Source: JAIVJG01 sp964236735
GTDB taxonomy: Bacteria > Acidobacteriota > Blastocatellia > Pyrinomonadales > Pyrinomonadaceae
DNA: 17,270 bases
Reading direction: 5' to 3'
NCBI GenBank assembly: GCA_964236735.1
Contig: CAXSFM010000037.1
Location: 1 to 17,270 of the forward strand
Positions within the stretch are counted from its first letter, which is position 1, and every line of letters begins with the position of its first letter. The position numbers were made by a program, and so were the translations under genes. The notes below the pieces were generated by a model. That model was not told the DNA's origin, did not search any database, and was given only the letters and a program-made list of their open reading frames with translations. Below are positions 1 through 8,200 of this stretch, one piece after another.

Positions 1-1
1 G

Positions 2-47
2 CTTGCCCTTCACTGACCAAGTTCAAAAGTTGCACTTACAAGTTGAA
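2..47 (+). mobile_element. Possible 3' end and terminal repeat of an IS30-family element lying mostly left of the window
   Basis: Bases 2-16 can be read as codons for Leu-Ala-Leu-His followed by TGA, a tail type common in IS30-family transposases. Twelve bases further on, 30-47 (GTTGCACTTACAAGTTGA) matches, as reverse complement, 15 of 18 bases of the IS30-like end at about 16967-16984. In this orientation the element interior lies to the left of the window and its outer tip points right, towards about base 47-50. Only four codons of coding sequence are available, so the assignment rests mainly on the terminal-repeat similarity. The two ends are not identical and may belong to two related IS30-family members. 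No target duplication can be checked. Confidence 0.35.
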
Positions 48-195
48 TTCAAGCATCCTTTTTGGATCTCACAAAAGAAAAGAAGCAAGGAGAAGTTTCC
101 CTGCTTTAGAATAAATACTCTACAGTGGGGAATAGTTCCTTGCTGCGGGCAGAACCGCGCTGAAGCTCAGCCTTCAGTTGCTGATTTCTGAGTCT

Positions 196-651
196 ATGTC
201 AATTAAAAGCTCTATCATGATTATCGGGTCGCGAGACGTTGAACGCGGGCAGGCGCAGATTTTGTTCGAGCAGCATCTGTCGCCTTTCCTCTCTCAGGGG
301 CGCACATGGCTCGTTGGCACTGCACACGGAATTGACCATTGGGCATTAGAATGGCTGCTGGAGAATACTGAAATCTGTTGGGGTGTGGTTCCGTACACGC
401 GTTTGAAACAGCCACGATGGGTTCAGCCCTGGCTCGAACAACTGGATAGGATCATCGAGTTGCAATTGCCGCAACGCAAAACCGCCAGCGCGATAAGAAA
501 CCGTCATCTGGTTGATCTTTCCCAGATAGTGTTTGGCTTTTGGACAGGTCGTGGTGGCGGCATCACCAAGGCGCTTAAGTACGCCCTGCGACAGCGCAGA
601 GAGACGCACGCCATTCCGATCTTTCCAAGTGATGATGCACAAGTGACATAG
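196..651 (+). CDS. SLOG-like Rossmann-fold protein, DprA/YspA-like, function unknown
   Basis: A 151-residue soluble protein. Motifs suggest the SLOG superfamily of nucleotide-binding Rossmann proteins. There is an N-terminal strand ending in GSRD (residues 11-14), a glycine turn followed by a helix in GTAHGIDHWAL (41-51, resembling the A-x-GID motif of DprA-like proteins), an RNRHLVD stretch (101-107), and a glycine-rich turn into a helix in GRGGGITKAL (118-127). In related families this fold binds nucleotide-derived ligands or single-stranded DNA; the ligand here is unknown. The protein has only this one domain and lacks the winged-helix region of full DprA. ATG at 196 is preferred over an in-frame TTG at 178, because family similarity begins just after it; the ribosome site is weak (CTGAG). 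It stands alone next to an IS30-like end. The family call is moderately sure, the function is not assigned. Confidence 0.6.
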   Translation: MSIKSSIMIIGSRDVERGQAQILFEQHLSPFLSQGRTWLVGTAHGIDHWALEWLLENTEICWGVVPYTRLKQPRWVQPWLEQLDRIIELQLPQRKTASAIRNRHLVDLSQIVFGFWTGRGGGITKALKYALRQRRETHAIPIFPSDDAQVT

Positions 652-783
652 ATTGATTTGGATAAATCCAGCGAAATTCTTCGGGAAATCAGAGATAAAA
701 AACTACTAATCTGCTTTGTTGTGTTGTCTTCGCAAGTGAATCTGATAGCTCAACAATCCGCGAATTTTATTAAAATAAAAAAA

Positions 784-1579
784 ATGACAAATCAAAACCG
801 GCAAAATTTTGAAAATCATTTCGCAGAAGAAACGCTGCCGTCGCAGAAAGTTTATTCGTTTAGAGATTTGCCGAAAGACGTTCGGGACAAACTGCTTCAA
901 ATGCAAAACACCGACGGCGATTTTCTGAGGACGAGCGAAAAAAGCTCGGTTCTCGCCCAAGTGATTTTTTTATTTCTGGTGCTGAATATTTTCGGCGGTT
1001 TTGTTTCCGCTTTTGATTTTTCCAAAACTGACGCGGTAAAGATAATCTTTTTTTCGATCGGTTGTGTTTTGTTCGCGCTTTGGACGGCTTATTTCGGTCG
1101 GAACATTTACCGAATGTTCGCTTTCCCGATTAAAAATCACATATCTGACACGGACGCAGCTTATCGAAACCAAAAACGGCACGATCAAATATCGTGATTT
1201 AAGAGATGTCGTCGAAATTGTTTTGGATAAAACTGCGAACAGGTCAAGTTCGGGCGGGAGCGATTATACTTTAAAGCTGAAATTCGCCGACGGCGATTGC
1301 TATAGATATCTCTTTGAAAGATGGTGGACTGAGCATTTGTCCGAAGCCGAGCAATGGAGGGAAAAGGCGACTGTTTGGCGAGACGAAGCCGTCGGCACAG
1401 CGAAGCGCGATGATGCTGCGTATTTCGATTCGCGTTACGTTATTCAAAAATCGGCGATGGCGAATATCCCGATTTTCAAAGAGAGTCTCCGATTTCTGTC
1501 GCCGCGCTTTTTGTTCAAAATTACATTACTGTTGCTCGCGGTCTTTTTGGTCGTTAATGTGCTCACGATGTTTCTTTGA
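784..1579 (+). pseudogene. Hypothetical membrane protein with PH-like middle region, broken by a one-base frameshift
   Basis: Two overlapping reading frames join into one sensible protein. The first frame (ATG at 784, AT-rich leader) gives a charged N-terminus and two membrane helices, at about residues 57-79 and 83-105 (SVLAQVIFLFLVL and IIFFSIGCVLFAL regions). It continues to FPIK and then runs out of frame to a TGA at 1195-1197. The second frame carries on with ITYLTRTQLIETKNG, a beta-rich stretch with KYRDLRDVVEIV and YTLKLKFADGD, a tryptophan-rich helix (ERWWTEHLSEAEQW), and a C-terminal membrane helix (FKITLLLLAVFLVV), stopping at 1577-1579. Removing one A from the run at 1132-1136 restores a protein of about 264 residues. 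The beta-rich part resembles bacterial PH-like domains, but this is a weak match. A genuine mutation and a homopolymer sequencing error are both possible. No function is assigned. Confidence 0.65.
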
Positions 1580-1589
1580 GAACGGCGTG

Positions 1590-1866
1590 TCAACAAAGAT
1601 TGTATTTCAAAATCTGAAGTTTGGAAACGTCAACCACTATATCTCCAAACGAATTTTGTTCTTGACGAATAATGATTTTGTCGTCGCATTTGCCGATGAC
1701 GATTGCCCAAGTGGTTTTGTCGTAATAAACGATGTTGCTGAGCGATAAATCTTCAGGTTTTGCCTGCACGATTGAAGGAAAAATCTCGCTGACGCGAACT
1801 TCCGTTGATGTATTATTCTCGCCGAAGCGCACGCGAAAATTGTCGCTACTCTTAACCGGCAGTTAG
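1590..1866 (-). pseudogene. Remnant coding segment, probably the detached C-terminus of the upstream membrane protein gene
   Basis: The minus strand here has protein-like composition with no convincing start codon of its own. Reading continues upstream of the GTG at 1832 as far as a TAA at 1864-1866. On the far side of that stop the same frame goes on (VVS, RRG, ANALTIM) and joins the 3' end of the 1900-2670 gene if one A is removed from its A6 run. The joined text would contain two similar units. The first runs from GDIVYQK to TEVRVSEIFP, and the second from SNIVYYDKTTWAIVIG to DIVVDVSKLQIL. Both start with a [D/N]IVY strand and end in a V-V/R-V-S strand, recalling small Tudor/agenet-like beta barrels. 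The repeat pattern supports a formerly continuous gene, but one nonsense codon and one frameshift must be assumed. It converges with the 784-1579 gene, 10 bases apart. Confidence 0.4.
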
Positions 1867-1899
1867 GAGACGACGCCCCTTCTCATAATTGTTAAAGCG

Positions 1900-2670
1900 T
1901 TAGCTTTTTTGATAAACGATGTCGCCGACTTTCAAATTAACGTTGTTTGGCCACTTGCCTTTGCCACCGTAACGATAAGTGCCGATGCGCGCAATTGCGC
2001 CTCGAAAATCGCTCCACAAAAAATGCTGTCCGTCGACGCGTGTGATGCCGCTTGCGTCATAAGATTTGATTGATTTTCTTTTCCCCTTGCTCAACAGATA
2101 AAAAAGAGCGAGAGCCAACAGCAGATTAAACGAGCCGATGAAAATCCCGCCGATTCGGGTGCGGCTCGCTTTAAAGCTGTCGAACAGCAAAAGCAAACTC
2201 ATACCGCCGAAAAAAATGTAAAAAATAACAGCCGCGATGGGGTGAATTCGACCATATAAAACCTCCACTCTATGCGGCGGTTTTTCGAGCGCGCGCCAGT
2301 CAATTTCTTCGTATTGGAGATTCCTTATTCTTCGATAAGTTTTGACGGAGCGAATCAGCAGGAATAACGCGATGCTCAAAAATAAAAGCATCACCGCGCT
2401 GACCCACAGCATTTGTTGCCGGGAACGCGAGGCATCGCCTTCGCTCATAGCGATAATGAATTCCGGTTTATAGCTGCTGCCGGCGAGCGTTTTAGGATGT
2501 TGGCGAATTTCTTCGGCGTGCGCGACTGCGCGGCGGTAATCTTTATAACTCCCGTAATCTATTACTCCGAAGCTAATACTACCGAGCAATAAAAGTATGG
2601 CGAGCGTCGTGGGGAAAGCGATTTTATCAGGGCGTTCGGTGCGAGGCTTTTTCAACTTGTCTTTGTTCAT
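1900..2670 (-). CDS. Hypothetical four-helix membrane protein, probably truncated at the C-terminus
   Basis: A 256-residue integral membrane protein. A basic N-terminus (KDKLKKPRTERPDK) precedes helix 1 (TTLAILLLLGSISFG). A soluble loop of about 50 residues leads to helix 2 (WVSAVMLLFLSIALFLL). An arginine-rich cytoplasmic loop (RSVKTYRRIRN) is followed by helices 3 (AAVIFYIFFGGMSLLLLF) and 4 (SFNLLLALALFYLL) and a C-terminal soluble stretch, SYDASGITRVDGQHFLWSDF, which looks like the start of a PH-like domain. The start is ATG at 2670, just after a TTG that directly follows the stop codon of the upstream 2674-4224 gene, so the two are almost certainly translationally coupled. The reading frame ends directly after an A6 run, and coding-like sequence goes on in another frame, so the present end is probably secondary. 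The family is not recognised. Its layout resembles the 784-1579 protein facing it. Confidence 0.65.
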   Translation of the reverse strand: MNKDKLKKPRTERPDKIAFPTTLAILLLLGSISFGVIDYGSYKDYRRAVAHAEEIRQHPKTLAGSSYKPEFIIAMSEGDASRSRQQMLWVSAVMLLFLSIALFLLIRSVKTYRRIRNLQYEEIDWRALEKPPHRVEVLYGRIHPIAAVIFYIFFGGMSLLLLFDSFKASRTRIGGIFIGSFNLLLALALFYLLSKGKRKSIKSYDASGITRVDGQHFLWSDFRGAIARIGTYRYGGKGKWPNNVNLKVGDIVYQKS

Positions 2671-2673
2671 CAA

Positions 2674-4224
2674 TTATTTACGCGATTCGTCGGCGACAAA
2701 ATCGGCGGCTTCGAGCAGCGGTACGACGGCGTTTAATAATCTTTCGACTTCCGCGCGATTGCCCTGCATTCCGAAATCAAACGCCGCTGTCGGCATACCG
2801 GGAACTTTCAGCAGCACAAAGCTCAGTGAGAGCGTCGCGCCGGTTTGAACGTGACGCATCTGATTGCTGTCAATCGTCGCGGCATCGGCGATTACATTCG
2901 ACTTATGATACTCGAATCGCCGAAGTCTGAAATACTCTCCGTGCCGATTGGTCGTGATATTTTCGGTCAAATATTTGACCGCTTCAGGCGCGAAACTGAA
3001 TATCTGCGAAAATTCGCCCGAACCTTGATATTCTTTCAGCAAAGGCGCGATTGTCGCGTAGAACGGCAAAATCGAAGTCTCGAATTTAACACCGCCCGGA
3101 GTAAAAAATTTAACGTCCGCCGCCGTCGCGCCGGACGAAGTGAAAACGCCCCATTTTTCCAGGTTCGATTTTTGCGTTGCCCGCACGGGACTGTAAGTTT
3201 CGCCGTCGGGCGTAACATAGATTTGCTCTATACCGCCGTCGGGCGAACGTGAAAACCCCCAATTCTCCAGATTTGATTTTTGCGGCGCGGGCGGCGCGGA
3301 TATTTGCGGCGAGGCATCAACGTCTTTCTGAAACTCCTGCGGAGTAACGTTTCTGACTTCGCCGTTTTCGCCCGCGATGTAATAAAAGAAATGCTCTTTC
3401 TCGCTGTTTGGCGAACCTGTCCAATCAACATTTTTCATCGCTTCGGGTTTGACAACATTCGAATAAGATTTCTGCACGACGTAGCGCGAGCCGTCGTCGT
3501 TGCCCGCGCGCCACGTCGCGCCGTAAACTTTTTCGTAGATTTTTTCAAGATACGCCGCTTTCAAATCGCCGCCTTCCGTCCACGACGGCGGCACGCGGCA
3601 GTAAAAAACGCAGTCGTAAGTCGCCTGCTTGACGAAACCCGACGGCAGCATCAAGCCGTCTTTGACGACGACGATGACCGTCTCCAGAGGCACTTTCCGC
3701 CGCTCGCCGGAGTTTTGAGAATTAATCGGCGGAATGAAGACGGGCTTGCTCGCAACGTCGCCGTCTGCCCGCGAGTCGCCGGACAATTGCCGGTTTAGCT
3801 TTTCGAGATATTCCTTAGTCGGGCGCAGCTGTTTGAGCGGAAGGAAAAATCCGTCGCTCTCTCGATCAGAATTAAACCAGATGCCGTGAACGCCGTTCTC
3901 AATAAATCCTTCGAGATAATCAATAATTTTGTCGGTCGGAACGTTCAGCATCTTCACCGAACCGTCCGGCGCGGTCAAATTGTTTTCTTTGGCGAAACGC
4001 TGCAAACGATTCGTGTCGGTGAAGGCGCGAACCATATTGCGCCCGCCATCAAAGTCCGCCTTTGAAGCGACATACGGATGGATGTCGGGAAGTTCGCCGC
4101 GCGCGACAAAATGCCATACGGGAAGCGCGAACGCCGCGCCGAAAAGTCGGTTCAAATCTTCTATCGCGCTGCCTGACTCGTTCGCTTTGCGAGCCAGCGC
4201 ATCAAAATCTACTTTGTTTGCCAT
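2674..4224 (-). CDS. Hypothetical 516-residue protein with an SseB-like N-terminal region
   Basis: A long soluble protein with no signal peptide or membrane segment. Residues of about 20-135 (LFGAAFALPVWHFVARGELP, then VRAFTDTNRLQRFAKENNL, then a helix DKIIDYLEGFIENGVHGIWF) resemble the SseB N-terminal domain, a small fold known from enhancing or immunity-like proteins whose role is poorly understood. A linker follows, then a mixed alpha/beta region at about 185-290. There is a short tandem repeat, QKSNLENWG at about residue 314 and QKSNLEKWG at about 350. The C-terminal part (about 380-516) is helical and ends in ERLLNAVVPLLEAADFV. The start is well supported: AAGGA lies 10 bases before the ATG at 4224. 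It is first in a two-gene unit with the membrane protein at 1900-2670. The coding assignment is sure. The SseB-like call is tentative. Confidence 0.65.
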   Translation of the reverse strand: MANKVDFDALARKANESGSAIEDLNRLFGAAFALPVWHFVARGELPDIHPYVASKADFDGGRNMVRAFTDTNRLQRFAKENNLTAPDGSVKMLNVPTDKIIDYLEGFIENGVHGIWFNSDRESDGFFLPLKQLRPTKEYLEKLNRQLSGDSRADGDVASKPVFIPPINSQNSGERRKVPLETVIVVVKDGLMLPSGFVKQATYDCVFYCRVPPSWTEGGDLKAAYLEKIYEKVYGATWRAGNDDGSRYVVQKSYSNVVKPEAMKNVDWTGSPNSEKEHFFYYIAGENGEVRNVTPQEFQKDVDASPQISAPPAPQKSNLENWGFSRSPDGGIEQIYVTPDGETYSPVRATQKSNLEKWGVFTSSGATAADVKFFTPGGVKFETSILPFYATIAPLLKEYQGSGEFSQIFSFAPEAVKYLTENITTNRHGEYFRLRRFEYHKSNVIADAATIDSNQMRHVQTGATLSLSFVLLKVPGMPTAAFDFGMQGNRAEVERLLNAVVPLLEAADFVADESRK

Positions 4225-4750
4225 AGAATTATTTCCTTATGAGTTATGCGGTTGAAACGAAAGGTGGCAGAAACGCGCACGCAGTAAGCGTGTTGAGTTC
4301 AGGACAGGGCGGTCGGCAAGTGGAACCAAGCGGACTCGCATCACAGCAACCCGGACGGCACCGTTAACCAACTGTAATCTTTGATTGACAACTCATGCCA
4401 TGAAGTGAAGAACCGCAACCTTAATGAGCCACCGATGAATGATTGTTAAAGACGAATCACGACCGGCTCGAACCGCTCATGTCATAAATCACTGATCGTT
4501 CAAAGGTCACTTTTCGTTGCATGGCCTGAGGCTATAACTCTCCCAACAGTGTCATAGTTTGGACACTATCTCCTGTGGATTCGCTCATTAACAACTTTAT
4601 ACTAATCATATGGTCTCGGATTTAGCGCTATTTGAAGTGGCATGGATATTGCTCATCCTAAAGACATTGTTCCTCAGAGACTAAACATGGGGAGAGCTTC
4701 ATCTCGGTTTAATGGGAACTCGAAGCTGTCGAAGCAGGAAAGGATCAGCG
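4225..4750. other. Long intergenic stretch with inverted repeats, no convincing gene
   Basis: About 525 bases between the divergent 2674-4224 gene and the small gene at 4751. Short open frames here (for example from 4642) have poor composition and no ribosome site. The left part would hold the promoter of the minus-strand operon. A TTGACA at 4384-4389 has no good -10 box at the proper distance. On the plus strand TATACT at 4598-4603 is a fair -10 box, but its -35 region (TGTGGA) is poor. The inverted repeats at 4548-4569 are listed separately. I see no tRNA or other RNA gene. Confidence 0.5.
4548..4569. promoter_or_regulatory. Overlapping small inverted repeats, operator-like
   Basis: AGTGTC (4548-4553) and GACACT (4562-4567) are perfect 6-base arms with an 8-base gap. 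Inside and across them, ATAGT (4554-4558) and ACTAT (4565-4569) make a second pair with a 6-base gap, so two mutually exclusive hairpins can form. No T-run follows, which argues against a terminator. It lies about 30 bases before the TATACT box at 4598, a fitting place for a regulator site. The role is inferred from position only. Confidence 0.3.
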
Positions 4751-4978
4751 ATGACGGCTTCACAAATGCAACACGATCTGTGCTATCAGGTGAGCCACAA
4801 AATAATGGGCGAGGGCATCGTGCGCCGCATGGGCAGCTTGTATCACTTCTGGGATCATGACAGACAAGAGAGAGGTATCATCAACGCCGATGACTTGTCT
4901 AGAATTACTCTCCTAACAAGATCGTCCCGAGTTAAATTTGAGGCGAATAAACACAGAAATGTGACTCCTGTTGATTAA
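4751..4978 (+). CDS. Small hypothetical protein (75 residues)
   Basis: The ATG at 4751 has a good ribosome site, AGGAAAGG ending 7 bases upstream, which is the main reason to believe in this gene and to reject the longer in-frame start at 4712. The product is hydrophilic and basic, rich in His, Arg and Gln, without signal peptide or membrane segment. The segment HKIMGEGIVRRMGSLYHFWD gives a helix-strand impression, and DRQERGIINADDLSRI could be a second helix. Three His and one Cys do not form a clear metal site. A hairpin lies 30 bases after the stop. I do not recognise the family and assign no function. Confidence 0.5.
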   Translation: MTASQMQHDLCYQVSHKIMGEGIVRRMGSLYHFWDHDRQERGIINADDLSRITLLTRSSRVKFEANKHRNVTPVD

Positions 4979-5008
4979 CTAATACAGTAAGATATTTTTA
5001 AGTTTAGT

Positions 5009-5025
5009 AAAGCTTCGGTAGCTTT
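5009..5025 (+). terminator. Possible hairpin after the 4751-4978 gene
   Basis: AAAGCT (5009-5014) and AGCTTT (5020-5025) form a perfect 6-base stem with the loop TCGGT. An alternative pairing uses GTAAAG (5007-5012) with CTTTAC (5029-5034). It lies 30 bases after the stop at 4978, a typical terminator position, but no T-run follows, so intrinsic termination would be weak. A regulatory hairpin ahead of the kinase genes is the alternative. Confidence 0.3.
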
Positions 5026-5195
5026 GAACTTTACCCCGCGTCAAGCCTTCCCTTGAAATGGACTTATCGCTCTTACCTCAAACGCCTTTTCATCGCTGGC
5101 CTCTTTTCGGCACATTTCCATCTGACGAGTAAACGCTATGATCCGGGTCAGCACTCCTGATTGCTGAAGAGAATGACTCATTTCACGCCTCACTT

Positions 5196-5214
5196 CGCCT
5201 TTTACACCAAGGCG
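5196..5214 (+). promoter_or_regulatory. Leader hairpin directly upstream of the first kinase gene
   Basis: CGCCTT (5196-5201) and AAGGCG (5209-5214) are perfect 6-base arms around a 7-base loop. The hairpin ends 29 bases before the kinase ATG at 5244, just before the purine-rich AGAAAGAGGCAGAAAG that must contain its ribosome site. It could be an operator or an mRNA structure affecting translation start. The evidence is symmetry and position alone. Confidence 0.35.
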
Positions 5215-5243
5215 CAGAAAGAGGCAGAAAGTAATAATGCAAT

Positions 5244-8200
5244 ATGAAGTGGACTATCAAGAAGAACATCACAGCGAGTTTCCTAGTTGCGCTGGCAATG
5301 ATGATTGTCATGGGTTGGATTTGTTATCACAGCACGGAAGGGTTAATCACCAATAATCGTTGGGTCGAGCACACACATGAGGTAGTAGACACACTCGATG
5401 ATTTTCAGCAGGACTTGGCTGTTGAAGCGGAGGATCAGGGCAGTTTCCTTAATACTGGTGATGAGCAATACCTTAATTCTTACCGGAAAGCTCAGTCTCA
5501 TCTCATCCTTCAGCTCAAAGCTGTTAAGAGTTTGACGATAGATAATGCTCATCAACAACTACGGCTTGAGACCCTAGAGCCAATGATTAATGAGAGGGCA
5601 TTGATATTTGATGAAATAGCTACGCCTCATCGCGACAGGGGAACCGACGCTGCGCGAGACATCCAGACAAAGCGCAGCCAGCAGTTAACGGCAGGTATTA
5701 TCGACATTCTCAATGCTATGGAGCAGGAAGAAAGAGATTTACTCGTGCTCCGGGTAGCGCGCGCGGAAACGAGCGCGCAATACGCAGTGCTGATGCTTTT
5801 CGGGGGCATTTTGGTGAGCGCCGGTCTGCTCCTGACCGTCTTTTATTTCCTTAACAGGCAAATGCTCGTGCGAGCTCAGTCCGAAGAATCGCTCCGTCAG
5901 AATGAAGAGAGGTTTCAATTGGTTGCCCGCGCCACCAAAGACGGTATCTGGGACTGGCAATTGCTCACGAACGAATTGTGGTGGAACGACAACTTCCCAC
6001 GCATGTTCGGCTACGGCGTTGACGAGCTTGAGAAAAACGTTGAGACGTGGGCGAGCCGCCTACATCCCGATGACACGGAACATATCGAGCAGGAGTTGGC
6101 ACAAACCCTTGAGAGCGGCGCACAGACATGGCTGCGCGAATATCGCTTCCGTCGCCGCGATGGTTCTTATGCTGTTGTCTCCGATAGGGCATACATCAAG
6201 CATGACATCACAGGGAAGCCGGTGAGAATGATCGGCTCGGTGACCGACATCACTGAGAGTAGAAAGGCGGAAGATGCGCTCTCCGAAAGCGAGAAGCGCT
6301 ATCGAGAGCTAGTGGAGAATAGTCAGGGACTTATTTGCGTGCATGACCTGGACGGCATTTTGTTGTCAGTCAATCCGGCTGCCGCTCTCACGCTCGGCTT
6401 CACTTCTGATGAAATGGTCGGAAGAAATCTGGTCGAATTCATCGCGCCATCCGAGCGCCCAATCTTCAGTCATTACTTGCGGCGCATTGCGACAGAGCCG
6501 AGCGTTAACGGTCTGATGAATATCTGCGCCAAAGAAGGTGAGGAACACGTCTGGCAGTATCGTAACGCGCGTGTTGAAGAGCACGGGAAGAAGCCCTACG
6601 TGCTCGGCCACGCGCAGGACATTACTGAAAGCAAACGAATGGAGGAGGCGCACCGCGAGAGCGAAGAACGCTTCCGCCTGTTGGTTGAGGGCGTCCACGA
6701 TTATGCCGTCCTGATGCTTGATGCCGATGGTCTGGTGAGCAGCTGGAATTACGGTGCGGAAAAGATCAAAGGCTACAAGGCCGGGGAGATTATCGGAAAA
6801 CATTTTAGATGTTTCTACACGCCGGAGGATCAACAAAAAAAACACCCCGAACATGAACTGGAGATCGTTACCGCCGAAGGTCGCTATGAAGAAGAAGGCT
6901 GGCGCGTCCGCAAGGATGGAACGACTTTCTGGGCCAATGTAGTCTTGACGGCTCTGTACGATGCAAGTGGGAAATTACGCGGATTCTCGAAAGTGACGCG
7001 CGATATCACGGAGCGCAAGCGCATGGAAGAAGAACTAATGCAAGCCCACGATGCAGCCCTCGAATCCGTTAGATTGAAGTCGGAATTTCTCGCCAACATG
7101 AGCCACGAGATTCGCACTCCGATGAACGGAGTGATCGGTATGACCGGACTCCTGCTTGACACCGAACTAAGTGCTGACCAGCGTGATTTCGCCGAAACAA
7201 TTCGTCAGAGCGGCGACTCGCTGTTAACTATCATCAACGATATTCTCGACTTCTCGAAAATCGAGGCCGGCAAGCTTCAATTCGAGACGCTGGATTTTAA
7301 TTTAACTCACGCGGTTGAGGGAACGGTCGAGCTGTTAGCCGAGCGTGCAGGGGATAAGCGGATCGAGCTAGCCTCACTCATTCATAGCGACGTGCCGGTA
7401 GAGCTTCGCGGCGACCCGGGGCGTCTGCGGCAGGTGCTCACCAATCTGATCGGCAATGCCATCAAGTTTACCGAAGCAGGCGAGGTCATCGTCCGGGCCG
7501 AGAAGCAAAGCGAAACCGACGAACGGATCGTCATTCGATTTACAGTGCGCGATACTGGGATCGGCATTAGCGAAGCCGCACAGCGCAAACTGTTTCAGGC
7601 ATTCACGCAGGCTGATGGCTCGACGACGCGCAAGTTTGGCGGTACAGGACTGGGATTAGCCATCTCAAAACAGTTGGTCGAATTGATGGGCGGTGAGATC
7701 GGCATCACCAGCGAGACGGGGAAAGGCTCGACCTTCTGGTTCACTGCCGGCTACGACAAACAGCCCTTGAAGGCCATCGCCGCTCAACCGAATGTCACGA
7801 GCCTTGATAAGTTGCGGGTTCTGATCGTTGACGATAACGCGACGAATCGAAAGATTCTCTCGCATCAACTCGGCTCATGGGGGATGGTTCACGCAGAGGC
7901 CGATTCGGGATGGCGAGCACTTGAGTTATTACGAGAGGCAGTAGCGCAAGGCGCGGCTTACGATCTGGCGGTTCTCGATTTGATGATGCCGGAGATGGAC
8001 GGGTTTGAACTGGCGCGTGCCATCAAGTCTGACGACGGAATTGCCGGCACGCAACTGATCTTATTGACCTCGTTCGGGCAGCGTGGACATGGCGCGACAG
8101 CTCGTGAAGCCGGTGTCGCAGCTTATCTCACCAAGCCTGTGCGCCAGTCTCAGTTGTTCGACTGCCTGACAACCGTGATCGGCCACACATCGTTAACCGC

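Noticed and set aside
3..191. Open frame at the left edge, 62 codons
   Set aside because: It starts within IS30-end-like sequence, its composition is unlike a protein, and it overlaps the start of the SLOG-like gene.
3148..3290. QKSNLE units as a DNA-level repeat array or CRISPR-like structure
   Set aside because: There are only two units, differing at the base level and in frame with a gene; this is a protein repeat.
4384..4389. TTGACA as a -35 box in the 4225-4750 gap
   Set aside because: No acceptable -10 box lies 16-18 bases downstream.
4642..4860. A 72-codon frame overlapping the small gene
   Set aside because: The gene in the other frame has the ribosome site, and this one does not.
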